Positions 27,373 to 36,487 of a DNA stretch of 45,322 bases are shown piece by piece; within the stretch, counting starts at the first letter, position 1, and every line of letters starts with the position of its first letter. Under the pieces are notes generated by a model. That model was not told the origin of the DNA. It saw only the letters and a list, made by a program, of their open reading frames with translations, and did not search any database. This stretch comes from Marinifilaceae bacterium. Lineage in GTDB: Bacteria > Bacteroidota > Bacteroidia > Bacteroidales > Marinifilaceae. The DNA is taken from NCBI GenBank assembly GCA_025210485.1, contig JAOARN010000108.1, forward strand, positions 1 to 45,322, read 5' to 3'. Both the position numbers and the translations under genes were made by a program.

Positions 27373-27900
27373 TTGAATTCGTTACAATTGTATAGCATAT
27401 CGTTAACAGGTGTAAAAGAGGGAGTTCATCATTATAAATTTGATTTAGATGATAAATTTTTCCAAAACTTTTACAGTGATCAAGAGCAACCAAAAGCTAA
27501 ATTATTAGCGGAGGTTGAAATGATTAAACATAGTTTGGTCATAACTCTTAATATAAAATTGAACGGTAGTCTTCGAGTATGCTGTGATAGATGTTTAGAA
27601 GATTTTGATTTAGAAATATCAGGCGACACCCGATTATATGTTAAGAATGGTGGTGAGGACGAAGAATTATCGGAAGATGTAATCGTAATTTCAGAATCTA
27701 CGACAGAAATATCGTTGGCACAACAGTTTTATGAATTATATAACTTAAGTTTGCCACTGAGGTATATTCATCCAGAAGGCGACGATGGAGAGAGCTTATG
27801 TAATCGCGAAATGATTAATAAATTAAATGAGCATATCTCTAAACCTGAGGAGAATACAGATCCCCGATGGGATAGTTTAAGAAAATTGATTGATAAATAA
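27373..27900 (+). CDS. YceD/DUF177 family protein
   Basis: 175 residues, beginning at TTG (27373). The family opening is present (SISLTGVKEGVHHYKFDLDD), so the start must be here or slightly upstream, and no ATG or GTG is available in frame; the first internal Met is near residue 57. The middle holds the Cys pair CCDRCLEDF and the acidic stretch typical of DUF177. These proteins are encoded directly before rpmF in most bacteria; in E. coli YceD is needed for 23S rRNA accumulation. rpmF follows 18 bases later, as expected. Confidence 0.88.
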   Translation: MNSLQLYSISLTGVKEGVHHYKFDLDDKFFQNFYSDQEQPKAKLLAEVEMIKHSLVITLNIKLNGSLRVCCDRCLEDFDLEISGDTRLYVKNGGEDEELSEDVIVISESTTEISLAQQFYELYNLSLPLRYIHPEGDDGESLCNREMINKLNEHISKPEENTDPRWDSLRKLIDK

Positions 27901-27918
27901 TTGAAAATAGGTTGAAAA

Positions 27919-28113
27919 ATGGCACATCCAAAACACAGAACGTCCAAACAAAGAAGGAATAAGAGAAGAACGCATTTAAAAACAACTCCTGCAACTTTGG
28001 CTGCTTGCTCAAACTGCGGAGCTACTCATAAATATCATACTGTATGTCCAGAATGTGGATATTATAGAGGTAAATTAGCTTATGAGAAAAAAGATGCTTC
28101 TGCTGTAGCTTAA
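27919..28113 (+). CDS. rpmF: 50S ribosomal protein L32
   Basis: 64 residues: MAHPKHRTSKQRRNKRRTHL, then a zinc ribbon with CSNCGATH and CPECGYYRG. A structural protein of the large ribosomal subunit near the exit of the peptidyl-transferase tunnel. Second gene after yceD; a small terminator-like hairpin follows. Confidence 0.97.
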   Translation: MAHPKHRTSKQRRNKRRTHLKTTPATLAACSNCGATHKYHTVCPECGYYRGKLAYEKKDASAVA

Positions 28114-28148
28114 GCCTTGTTTATGAGAAAAAAATTAAATATGTAGAT

Positions 28149-28180
28149 TTGCTCCTTGGGTTTACTCTTGGAGCAATTTT
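28149..28180 (+). terminator. Possible terminator after rpmF
   Basis: TTGCTCC (28149-28155) pairs with GGAGCAA (28170-28176) around a 14-base loop, then four T. Short and with a large loop, so only moderately convincing. Confidence 0.45.
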
Positions 28181-28498
28181 GCGTATTAAAAGTTGGTGTT
28201 CTAATTTGTTTTTTAGGTATTTTTTATATCTTGCGTGGCGGTTTGCGATTTTGTTATTTATTTTTTGTTAACTAGGTCGAAAACTTATTAATTATTTATA
28301 AAAAATATTTTGTTATTACGTTTGGCTTATAAACCTTGTTCATCTATACCAATATGTAAGCTATTCAAGCATACTGATTTTAATCAGAGTTTCAATTTTT
28401 TACGAAAAGTCTGATTATCCCTTTATAAACCAAACATTGTATAGTTGGGATAGCCTATGGACAACTATTTCCCAACCTTCATTTAGAAAAGCTTGATT
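28181..28498. other. Spacer upstream of fabH with a hairpin before its start
   Basis: About 318 bases without a gene. Near the right end GTTGGGATAG (28444-28453) faces CTATTTCCCAAC (28466-28477) as a stem with a two-base bulge, 21 bases before the fabH ATG. It might affect fabH translation; this is only a guess. No clear promoter box found. Confidence 0.35.
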
Positions 28499-29500
28499 AT
28501 GGCAAAAATTAATGCAGTAATAACCGGAGTAGGAGCTTATGTTCCTGATTACATTCTTACAAATCAAGAACTAAGCACTATGGTAGATACTTCCGATGAG
28601 TGGATAATGACCAGAATCGGAATTAAAGAACGTAGAATCTTAAAAGGAGAAGGTAAAGGTTCATCAGATTTAGCGGTAGAATCTATTTCGGAACTTCTTA
28701 GAAAAACAAATACCTCACCAGAGGAAGTTGACTTAGTAATTTGTGCTACAGTTACTCCAGATATGCAATTCCCTGCAACAGCAAATATAATTAGTGATAA
28801 ACTAGGAATCAATAACGCTTTTGGTTTCGATATAAATGCAGGATGTTCAGGATTCTTATATGCACTAGCTACTGGAACAAAATATGTTCAGTCTGGATTA
28901 TATAAGAAAGTAATTGTAGTAGGAACAGAAAAGATGTCCTCAATTGTAGACTATACAGATAGACAAACTTGTCCAATATTTGGTGATGGTTCTGGAGCTG
29001 TTATGCTTGAGCCTACAACTGAAGATATTGGAGTAATGGATGAGATGTTACATTCTGCAGGTTTTGGTAGAAAACATCTTCATCAAAAAGCAGGAGGATC
29101 ATGTAAGCCTTCGTCTCACGAAACTGTTGATGCTCGCGAACATTATATTTACCAAGAAGGTAGACATGTATTTAAACATGCTGTTTCGAACATGGCTGAT
29201 GTATCAGTTGAGATGATGCAAAAACATGGATTAACCAATGAAACTCTAGACTGGTTAGTACCACACCAAGCCAATAATAGAATTATTGAAGCAACTGCAG
29301 AGAGAATGGAATTACCAAAAGAGAAAGTTATGATTAATATTCAGAAATTTGGTAATACAACTTCAGCAACTCTTCCATTGTGTTTATGGGAATGGGAAGA
29401 TGAGTTGAAAAAAGGTGATAATATTATTCTTTCGGCATTCGGAGCTGGATTCACATGGGGTGCAATTTACCTTAAATGGGGATACGACGGAGACAAATAG
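28499..29500 (+). CDS. fabH: 3-oxoacyl-ACP synthase III
   Basis: 333 residues from ATG at 28499; an in-frame TTG two codons earlier is less likely. The condensing-enzyme triad is visible: Cys in [12 protein letters not shown] near residue 113, His in [12 protein letters not shown] near 255, Asn in [11 protein letters not shown] near 284. It condenses acetyl-CoA (or a branched starter) with malonyl-ACP to start fatty acid synthesis. It follows rpmF without the plsX gene that often lies between them. A terminator follows. Confidence 0.95.
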   Translation: MAKINAVITGVGAYVPDYILTNQELSTMVDTSDEWIMTRIGIKERRILKGEGKGSSDLAVESISELLRKTNTSPEEVDLVICATVTPDMQFPATANIISDKLGINNAFGFDINAGCSGFLYALATGTKYVQSGLYKKVIVVGTEKMSSIVDYTDRQTCPIFGDGSGAVMLEPTTEDIGVMDEMLHSAGFGRKHLHQKAGGSCKPSSHETVDAREHYIYQEGRHVFKHAVSNMADVSVEMMQKHGLTNETLDWLVPHQANNRIIEATAERMELPKEKVMINIQKFGNTTSATLPLCLWEWEDELKKGDNIILSAFGAGFTWGAIYLKWGYDGDK

Positions 29501-29522
29501 TGGAATAAAATCATATATGTAT

Positions 29523-29560
29523 AAAAAGGATTGTCATGATATTCAGGGCAGTCCTTTTTT
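29523..29560 (+). terminator. Terminator of fabH
   Basis: AAAAGGATTGTCATG (29524-29538) pairs with CAGGGCAGTCCTTTT (29544-29558) with G-U pairs and a short loop, followed by T-run. Confidence 0.75.
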
Positions 29561-29598
29561 TATTTAATTTAAAATTAGAATATATTTTAAGATATATA

Positions 29599-31602
29599 TT
29601 AATAAACAGCCTCTACATCGCTTAAGACTTCTAATTCGGATATTGCATTTTTGATGCTTAATCCCGATTTAGGAAGCTCAAAACTAAAACAACTACCCTT
29701 GCCTGCTTCACTGCTTATTTCAAGCTTAGACTTGTTAATTTCGAGGAATTCATTAATCAAACTCAGTCCAAGACCAGAGCCTTTTTCGTTATTAGTTCCA
29801 TTTGTGGTATAACCATACTCTATCTTTTTTATTTGTTCAGGGGTCATTCCCACCCCATCGTCAATTATATTTATGCTAATCATATTATTGATTTCGGTAC
29901 ATTTAATGCATATTTTTCCACCTTTTTGGGTAAATTTGATGGCATTCGATATTAAATTTCGAATTACGGTATTAATCATATTGGAGTCTCCATATACTTT
30001 GTATTTGGCATCAATATCCTTCACTAAATTGATAAATTTAAGACTCGCAATATCGCAGTGTAAATCTAAATTTGAATCAACAATGGTTTCAAGATCAAAT
30101 TCTTCGAATTTGGCTTTAAGTTCGTCAGATTGATTTTTAGACCAAACAAGAAGATTCTCCAATAATTCGAATGCATTATTAGAAGCATGAAATATGGACT
30201 CTAGGAAGTCATATCTTTCCTTTTGACTCAATTGTAAATCATTATCCACAACTAGCATCCTAAGCCCATTACTGATATTACCTACAGCCCCTCTTAAATC
30301 GTGGGCAATCAATGAAAACATTTTATCCTTAGCGATATTGGAGCTAAGTAGTTTTTTCTCTTTTTGTTTAATCTTACTAACAGTACGAAGCATCTTTTGA
30401 TGTCGTTCTTGAGCTAATGTATTTTTAAGAGCTAAAATTTCAATATTTTTCGCCTTGTTGCGATACCTTATCAATAGCCATATAATAGCCAAACATAAGC
30501 TCAATAAAAGAATGGTAATAATTGCATAGGTTCTGTTGATGTAAATATTATGCAAAGATTTCGACGGTTTAACTTGTAGGTTAAAATAGCTATCTTCCCA
30601 TCGATTATGATAATCTAACAAGCTATCAGTTATTTGAATATTTGTATTATTATGATTTGCTTTAATTATCCTGAGATGTTTATTTAAATATAGATTTGAT
30701 AGTTTGTAGTCCTCTATAATACTATAGTAATTAGCCTCTATTTGGTATAATTCAGCATAAAAATCATTAAACTGCATATTATCTGATAAATCCTTTAGCT
30801 GAGATATTAGTATTTCTGATTCCTTCAGTTTGTTAATTCCAGTTTTGTATTTTAGATTATATAATGAGAGTAAATTTTTAGTTTTAGTTGATAAAGAATG
30901 GCTTAGATCTTTTTCAGTATTTGTTATATATATTCTAGCCTTCGTATAATCATTTTGATTCATGTATATATTAGCGATGCACAAGTTCGAGACAATGGCA
31001 TCATCATATGACTTTATTTCATTAGCTAGATTTAAGCTAGTTTCGTAATAGTTTATAGCTCTGTCTTCCTGGTTAAAAGAATTATGAAAGTCCCCTATTT
31101 TTTTATATGTTTTGATAATGGAAATAGTATCCTGTCTTTTTTTAAATTCTTTTAAAGATTTTTCAGCAAATAGAATAGCCTCCTTGTTTCTTTTTATTTT
31201 AGAAAATATTATGGATAGTTCAAGACTTATGTAAGGAACTAATTCATTATTTTTTGTAATAATAGCTTTTCTGTATGCCTTAAGCCCATAGTCTAAGCCA
31301 TCTAAATCTAGATTTGATATCCTATGTGCTTTGGCTATATAAAAGAGAGATAAGCAGTTTTCTTTATGGAAATTATTGAATCTGGATATTTTTTCACATC
31401 TCTTTGCAAGGATGATGGCATCAAAGGGGCTTTCATCTATAGATTTCTTGCATATATTTAAAAATGACTTAAGTTCATCTTTTTTAGTAAGCTCAAGCTG
31501 TATTTTTTCTTGATTGTATTCTTTTGTTAAACAGAATACATTTAAGTTTATTAATAAACTCATGAAGAAAACAATCAAAAACAAGGCTTTTTTTAGTTTC
31601 AT
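29599..31602 (-). CDS. Membrane sensor histidine kinase with TPR sensor
   Basis: 667 residues. Signal peptide (to about residue 24), then about 300 periplasmic residues of tetratricopeptide-like helical repeats, one membrane segment (about 358-380), a coiled linker, a HisKA domain with the phospho-acceptor His434 in LIAHDLRGAVGNISNGLRML, and a HATPase domain with N box (NLISNAIKFT), G1 box (DDGVGMT) and G2 box (GSGLGLSL). This is a common Bacteroidota design. No response regulator gene lies next to it in the window, so its partner is unknown. It ends in a short tail of about 20 residues with no extra domain. Confidence 0.92.
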   Translation of the reverse strand: MKLKKALFLIVFFMSLLINLNVFCLTKEYNQEKIQLELTKKDELKSFLNICKKSIDESPFDAIILAKRCEKISRFNNFHKENCLSLFYIAKAHRISNLDLDGLDYGLKAYRKAIITKNNELVPYISLELSIIFSKIKRNKEAILFAEKSLKEFKKRQDTISIIKTYKKIGDFHNSFNQEDRAINYYETSLNLANEIKSYDDAIVSNLCIANIYMNQNDYTKARIYITNTEKDLSHSLSTKTKNLLSLYNLKYKTGINKLKESEILISQLKDLSDNMQFNDFYAELYQIEANYYSIIEDYKLSNLYLNKHLRIIKANHNNTNIQITDSLLDYHNRWEDSYFNLQVKPSKSLHNIYINRTYAIITILLLSLCLAIIWLLIRYRNKAKNIEILALKNTLAQERHQKMLRTVSKIKQKEKKLLSSNIAKDKMFSLIAHDLRGAVGNISNGLRMLVVDNDLQLSQKERYDFLESIFHASNNAFELLENLLVWSKNQSDELKAKFEEFDLETIVDSNLDLHCDIASLKFINLVKDIDAKYKVYGDSNMINTVIRNLISNAIKFTQKGGKICIKCTEINNMISINIIDDGVGMTPEQIKKIEYGYTTNGTNNEKGSGLGLSLINEFLEINKSKLEISSEAGKGSCFSFELPKSGLSIKNAISELEVLSDVEAVY

Positions 31603-32139
31603 GTCACTAATATACTACTTTATCTTAAAAATAGTTTGATTTGTCAAAGTAAAAATATCATATGATTAACAATATATTGTATCTTTTATACTTAAAAATT
31701 TAGCCTCATTTATAATAAAATTTAAAAATATGTATATTAAAAATAAGCAATAATTATTTGAAATATTAGCATATAGCTAATATTTTGCCAGAGTTTGTAA
31801 GTTTATGATAAGATAAAGGCTTATTTGTTGTTGATTATCATAAAATTATAATGAAAAGAATTTCAACAAATAAATATATAACAAAATCAATTAACTATTG
31901 TTAAACAGTTGTATTATTCAAGCTAAGTTTTTATGCTTTTGATTTAGTTTATGCTGTTTGGATATTAAATCAGTTATAAATTTTAAGTTTTTAGACTATT
32001 ATAATATTATTCTTATATATTAGGTCTAATCATCAAGTAGACAAAGTTGTAATTTAAAGTTTAGGAGAGTATTAAAAATCAACCCTTGTATATACTTATG
32101 ATTATTTGATTTTAAAAAAAATGAGAAATTAAATAAAAT
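31603..32139. other. Gene-free stretch with small inverted repeats
   Basis: About 540 bases with no gene. Two perfect inverted repeats: AATATTAGC-ATATA-GCTAATATT (31762-31784), and TATGATAA (31804-31811) with TTATCATA (31835-31842). Both are AT-rich and could arise by chance; role unknown. Confidence 0.4.
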
Positions 32140-32173
32140 AAGAGGATAAAACGGGATGTTTTATCCTCTTTTA
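32140..32173 (-). terminator. Terminator of the 32194-33144 lipoprotein gene
   Basis: AAGAGGATAAAAC (32140-32152) pairs perfectly with GTTTTATCCTCTT (32158-32170) around GGGAT. The T-run on the reverse strand is interrupted (TTATTTTATTT). Confidence 0.75.
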
Positions 32174-32193
32174 AAGATTGGTTGGAATGGAAA

Positions 32194-33144
32194 TTAAAAG
32201 ATATCTTGTCTTAAATATTTCCCTAATAAAAAGCCTAGAACAGGAAGTAATAGTGTATTTAAAGTCCAAATAGGATGTTCGTAGGCAAAGTCTTTAGCAC
32301 TCTTGAAAAAAGCAAATGAATTTCGTGAAACCTTAATTTTGTATTTTTTATTTGTTGCATAAATTTGGTTCGATTTTTCATCATACAAATTCACACTAAG
32401 TATTAATTCTTGTTCAGCATCTCGACTCTTTGGGATAACCTCCCATGTCCATGCGTCTATTTTGCTATTAATTTTTTTACGTGGTTTTTTATCAATAGAT
32501 TTTATTTCAAATTTGGATTTGTTTGAAGGTGATAGTTTAAGTTCAATCATATCGTACAGTCTTGCTTGCTTAACTATATAATCATCGTCTATAAGCTTTT
32601 CTGGTGGGATATCCGGTCGTTCTTTCATTATGTTTTTAGCAAGAATATCTCGTATTTCTTTATCTTTTAGAACATCTGAAATTGCTGCTTGAGCAGTATA
32701 GCTACGTTTATAATCCATGTTTTCAGGACATACAAATGATATTGCTGCATAATTGTTTATAAACTTGGTTTTGTATACTGTATCAGTTTTATATACATAA
32801 ACCCTTTTGTAGCGAATTCTAGTTTTACTCTTCTTCTTCGAAAGATTTTTGTAATAAAGAATAGAATCAGAATAATTGTCTATGACTGTTTGCATGCTGT
32901 CTACAAGACCACTCATAAACAAACCAGCATTTTTAGAAATATTGGTTTCGTTTTGAAGCGATTGATTCTCGACCATTAAAGAATCAACAAGTTTAGCCAA
33001 ACTGTCATTTTTTACTTTATTCTTAGCTAGCAATTCATCTTTCTGCTTTGCTGCTTGAGCTGCTTCCTCCATTTGTTGAGTTGCGCCACATGAATGCAAA
33101 ATAATTGATGCTGCTAAAAGTAATAATGCGAGATAGTTTTTCAT
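32194..33144 (-). CDS. Lipoprotein with coiled coil and C-terminal membrane segment, unknown function
   Basis: 316 residues from ATG at 33144, chosen because it gives a clean lipoprotein signal MKNYLALLLLAASIILHSCG with Cys19 as the lipid site; an in-frame ATG at 33171 would add nine residues. Residues about 25-100 are charged and probably coiled coil. A basic stretch (KKKSKTRIRYKRVYVYKTDT) leads into a globular part (about 130-270) with strands such as AWTWEVIPKS and ELILSVNLYDEK that looks Ig-like. A hydrophobic segment near the end (PIWTLNTLLLPVLGFLLGKY) could be a second membrane anchor. I do not recognise the family. Confidence 0.7.
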   Translation of the reverse strand: MKNYLALLLLAASIILHSCGATQQMEEAAQAAKQKDELLAKNKVKNDSLAKLVDSLMVENQSLQNETNISKNAGLFMSGLVDSMQTVIDNYSDSILYYKNLSKKKSKTRIRYKRVYVYKTDTVYKTKFINNYAAISFVCPENMDYKRSYTAQAAISDVLKDKEIRDILAKNIMKERPDIPPEKLIDDDYIVKQARLYDMIELKLSPSNKSKFEIKSIDKKPRKKINSKIDAWTWEVIPKSRDAEQELILSVNLYDEKSNQIYATNKKYKIKVSRNSFAFFKSAKDFAYEHPIWTLNTLLLPVLGFLLGKYLRQDIF

Positions 33145-33171
33145 ATTATTATGGTTTTTCAGTATTAGCAA

Positions 33172-33775
33172 ATTACTGTTAATGAATTTATATAGATATT
33201 AATTTTATTGACAAAACTTTATTTATGTATTAGAAATCTGTGATTTAGACTTCATTGAAATGAAATTTAAGCTTTGATGTTTTTCACAGATTAAATTCAA
33301 ATTATGATGTTAATTCTTAAAACTTATCTAATTTGTTATGCAAAACCACATTCTTGTACGTTGAATTTCCTAATTTGGTTTCAAAAAATAAAGAAAAATA
33401 TTTGTAACAATTATCTATAATTCTTTTAGTTAGATAATTATTAAACTAAAATTTAGACTGTTGTTAAATCTTCTGAGCTTCTAAATCCGTTATGATATCT
33501 GCAAAAGCTAGATATTTAATAAAAAGGCAGTTGTCATTAAATTAAAGAATTAGTATACAGTAATTTAAATATTTATTTTTTTGAGAAAATTTATTTTTTT
33601 GGAAGACTTAAGATAATTTTATCAAAAATTTTTAGATAAATTAATTAAACAAGGATAATAATATGTTTAAGATATGTGGTAATTGTATTATTATTATGTA
33701 AGAGTAAATTGAACTATGCAAATGTGTATAGGCTATATTTTTGTATTGTAGTATTTTAAATTAAAAAATAAGTTT
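33172..33775. other. Gene-free AT-rich stretch between divergent genes
   Basis: About 600 bases with no gene, repeat or RNA recognised. It separates the lipoprotein gene (-) from the sigma gene (+). Confidence 0.4.
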
Positions 33776-33783
33776 TAACTTTG
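33776..33783 (+). promoter_or_regulatory. Possible promoter -7 box of the orphan sigma gene
   Basis: TAACTTTG, an exact TAnnTTTG match only 8 bases before the ATG, which would make the transcript almost leaderless. No TTG at the right distance, so uncertain. Confidence 0.3.
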
Positions 33784-33791
33784 ATTCCTAC

Positions 33792-34343
33792 ATGGCTGTT
33801 TTTAAAAATATTAAATCAGATAATTTTGGTGATAAGTCATTTTTCAAGCAAACTTTTCATCATCATTACAGGGCATTGCGTTTGTTTGCTAATAAATATT
33901 TAAGGGATATGGATTTAGCACATGATGTTGTACATGAGGTTTTTATATATTTATGGAATAATAAAGTAGTAGTTGAACAAGAAACTTTAAAGCAGTACCT
34001 ATATAAGTGTGTATATAATAAATGTATTCGTACCATTCAGCAAAAAAAAGACAGTCAAGAATTCTCCGATGATTTATTAAACTCCGAATCATTTTATAAA
34101 TATAGTCAGATGGAGGTGGATATTCATCATAGATTATATGAAATAATTAATCAGCTTTCTCCAAAAACAAAAGAGGTTATATTACTCTCATTGAAGGACT
34201 ACTCTGTAGAATCTGTAGCAAAAGAATTGAATATTTCAGTTAATACAGTTAAGGATCACAAAAAGAAGGCTTATAAGCTAATCAAAAAGGATTTCCGATT
34301 TGGCTTCCTTCTTTTGCAAATGAGTTTTTTGATGAGAAATTAA
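33792..34343 (+). CDS. ECF RNA polymerase sigma factor (orphan)
   Basis: 183 residues. Region 2: FKQTFHHHYRALRLFANKYL and DLAHDVVHEVFIYLW; region 4: LSPKTKEVILLSLKDYSVES then LNISVNTVKDHKKKAYKLI. It resembles the Bacteroidota ECF group that pairs with FecR, yet no anti-sigma gene is adjacent: upstream lies a 600-base gene-free stretch and downstream a YciI-like gene 229 bases away. Its regulation is therefore unknown. The short hydrophobic tail (FGFLLLQMSFLM) is like that of the other ECF factor in this window. Confidence 0.88.
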   Translation: MAVFKNIKSDNFGDKSFFKQTFHHHYRALRLFANKYLRDMDLAHDVVHEVFIYLWNNKVVVEQETLKQYLYKCVYNKCIRTIQQKKDSQEFSDDLLNSESFYKYSQMEVDIHHRLYEIINQLSPKTKEVILLSLKDYSVESVAKELNISVNTVKDHKKKAYKLIKKDFRFGFLLLQMSFLMRN

Positions 34344-34572
34344 CTTAAATCACAGACAATTAGTTGTTTATTCTAACAGAAAAGAGCTCAAAGTAAATTA
34401 CATCTTAGTTGTTAATGAACATAAAACATGCTATATATAATGTAAATTATTCCTTTAGATGAGTTTCTGAATCTTATTCTTGATTTATATTTGAACAAAT
34501 ATTATACTCTCTATGATAATTAGAATTATGAGTATCTAATTTTAAATAATTTATCAATAAAACTGAATTTTT

Positions 34573-34863
34573 ATGTTTATAGTTAATTTAACATATGTAT
34601 CTGATCTTGAAAAAATAGACCATTATTTAAAATCCCATATCGAATACTTGAATGAGCAATATAGATTAGGTCATTTTATAGCATCGGGTAGAAAAGTTCC
34701 ACGTGAGGGAGGTATTATTCTATCAAACCTAGATGATAGAAATCAATTAAATAAAATAATAGAAAAAGATCCATTTAAGATAAATGGTTTAGCCGAATAT
34801 AGTATTATTGAATTTATTCCAAGTAAATGTTCGAAAGAACTTGAGTTCTTAATTTCAAATTAA
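34573..34863 (+). CDS. YciI-like protein
   Basis: 96 residues, the family's usual size. The YciI/YCII ferredoxin-like fold pattern is present: FIVNLTYVSDLEKIDHYLKS, HIEYLNEQYRLGHFIASGRK, GGIILS and a DPF motif followed by AEYSIIEF. The conserved His/Asp pair of this fold seems present. Its reaction is unknown in most members. The stop codon lies only three bases from the stop of the convergent L,D-transpeptidase gene, with no terminator between. Confidence 0.85.
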   Translation: MFIVNLTYVSDLEKIDHYLKSHIEYLNEQYRLGHFIASGRKVPREGGIILSNLDDRNQLNKIIEKDPFKINGLAEYSIIEFIPSKCSKELEFLISN

Positions 34864-34866
34864 CCA

Positions 34867-35616
34867 TTATGGTTTAACAATATGATTACCATTCCCTAGA
34901 AAAGAAACTGTTGGTAATTTTTTTGTATTGTTAAATATATCATATGCTTTTTTAAGAGCTTTCCATAAATTAATGTAATCATTGTTATTAGAATATTCCT
35001 GTAGTATATTCTTGTATTTAGAATTAGATAATTTTGAAGGAAAAATAGTTACAGGTATATTCTTCTGTCCTGCTTCTCTAGCCTCAGTACATATAATATA
35101 TAATTCTTCTATTTTTTTATCAGTAATTGGAAGACAGCCAACAGTAACACATGATCCATGGATAAAGATATTATCTCCAGGATCATTTTTATCGGCAAGA
35201 ATTAAATCCGATTTGTTCGGATAATTGATGCCTAATGACAAATGGAAGTTACTGTATGGATTGAACCTATTGATATGGTAAAAACCTTCGGGTGTTTGCA
35301 TGTCACCTTGTTTTCTTTTTGGTCCTATATCTCCCGAATTACGGCAAATATCGAATGATTTAATATATTTATAGCTTTTGTCGGACTTGTTCTTAGCCCA
35401 CAATTCAATTTCTTTGTCATGTTTAAATACACGAAGGTAAATTTTGGTGGTTTTTAGATTAATATTCTTTGATTCAAATAGCTTTTTTATTTGGCTGTAG
35501 TTATTGTTATATGCTTTTCTTACTCTCGAATATCTTAGTTGATTTGATTTGAATGAGTCACTTTTAGAAGAAAGAATAGTAAATAGAACGAACAATATAT
35601 TTAAGATTTTGAACAT
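34867..35616 (-). CDS. L,D-transpeptidase (YkuD-type, YafK-like)
   Basis: 249 residues with an N-terminal hydrophobic export signal. The YkuD catalytic motif is intact as FIHGSCVTVGCLPI with His153 and Cys161; upstream are RKQGDMQTPEGFYHINRFNP and SLGINYPN, typical of the YafK/ErfK-related murein L,D-transpeptidase group. It links or modifies peptidoglycan in the periplasm. Last gene of a three-gene reverse-strand operon, 21 bases after the kinase-like gene. Confidence 0.9.
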   Translation of the reverse strand: MFKILNILFVLFTILSSKSDSFKSNQLRYSRVRKAYNNNYSQIKKLFESKNINLKTTKIYLRVFKHDKEIELWAKNKSDKSYKYIKSFDICRNSGDIGPKRKQGDMQTPEGFYHINRFNPYSNFHLSLGINYPNKSDLILADKNDPGDNIFIHGSCVTVGCLPITDKKIEELYIICTEAREAGQKNIPVTIFPSKLSNSKYKNILQEYSNNNDYINLWKALKKAYDIFNNTKKLPTVSFLGNGNHIVKP

Positions 35617-35637
35617 TTAGATGAGATTTAGAAATTT

Positions 35638-36462
35638 TTATAGATGAAAATGAATTAATCCATTTAAGGGGGTTTTTTCTATTTTTCCACAATTTAGATC
35701 AAATTCTAGCATGCATTGTTTTATAATATCGCTAAAAATATAAGCAATACTTCCTACGAAATTTATTTTTAGATTCTTGGCATCCGAATATTGTAAGATA
35801 TTACGAATTAAGAAACTCTTAATACATCTGTAAATTAAATTTTGAATATATTTATTTTCAATATTCTCAACTAAGAAATATGTGAAACTTGCGAGGAACT
35901 TACTTGGAGAATTAGATCGATAAATATTTTCAACTATATCAGATTTTGATAAATTGTATTTTTGATTGAATTTAGAGATGATATCTTTGGGACATTGGTT
36001 TTTGCAGATATCTGCGATTAGCTGTTTGCCCATAACTGCCCCACTGCCTTCGTCACCAATTATAAAACCCATAGGGGATATATTTTCGACTATTTTACTT
36101 CCATCATAAAAACATGAATTAGATCCCGTACCAAGAATACCAACAATAGATTTTTCATTTTGAGATAAGCTTCTAGCTGCGCCTAGTAAATCAGAATTAA
36201 CTTCAATTGATGCCTTAGTAAATTTTAATTTTAGTTGTTCTTTAAGTTTCCTATTCACTTCATCATTAATACATCCTGCACCGTAAAAAAATAAGTTCTC
36301 TACAGTTTCAAAGTAATTTAATTGTTTAATTATGGAATCTATTTTTTCGGCAGTATGAAGTATCGGATTAATTCCATCGAGTTTGACCTTCTGCAGTATT
36401 TCACCATCTTTAATGTAAACCCATTCTGATTTTGTAGATCCACTATCGCAAATTAATTTCAT
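35638..36462 (-). CDS. BadF/BadG-family ATPase, N-acetylglucosamine kinase-like
   Basis: 274 residues. ASKHA-fold phosphate motifs are present: CDSGSTKSEWVYI at the start, GILGTGSNSC near residue 111, and GFIIGDEGSGAVMGKQLI near 135. The Bacteroidota members of this size are usually annotated as N-acetylglucosamine kinase or BadF/BadG/BcrA/BcrD ATPase. The position next to an L,D-transpeptidase fits a role in recycling cell-wall amino sugars, but that is inference. 25 bases after rmuC. Confidence 0.85.
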   Translation of the reverse strand: MKLICDSGSTKSEWVYIKDGEILQKVKLDGINPILHTAEKIDSIIKQLNYFETVENLFFYGAGCINDEVNRKLKEQLKLKFTKASIEVNSDLLGAARSLSQNEKSIVGILGTGSNSCFYDGSKIVENISPMGFIIGDEGSGAVMGKQLIADICKNQCPKDIISKFNQKYNLSKSDIVENIYRSNSPSKFLASFTYFLVENIENKYIQNLIYRCIKSFLIRNILQYSDAKNLKINFVGSIAYIFSDIIKQCMLEFDLNCGKIEKTPLNGLIHFHL

Positions 36463-36487
36463 TATTATTAAGGTTTTAGGCTATGTG

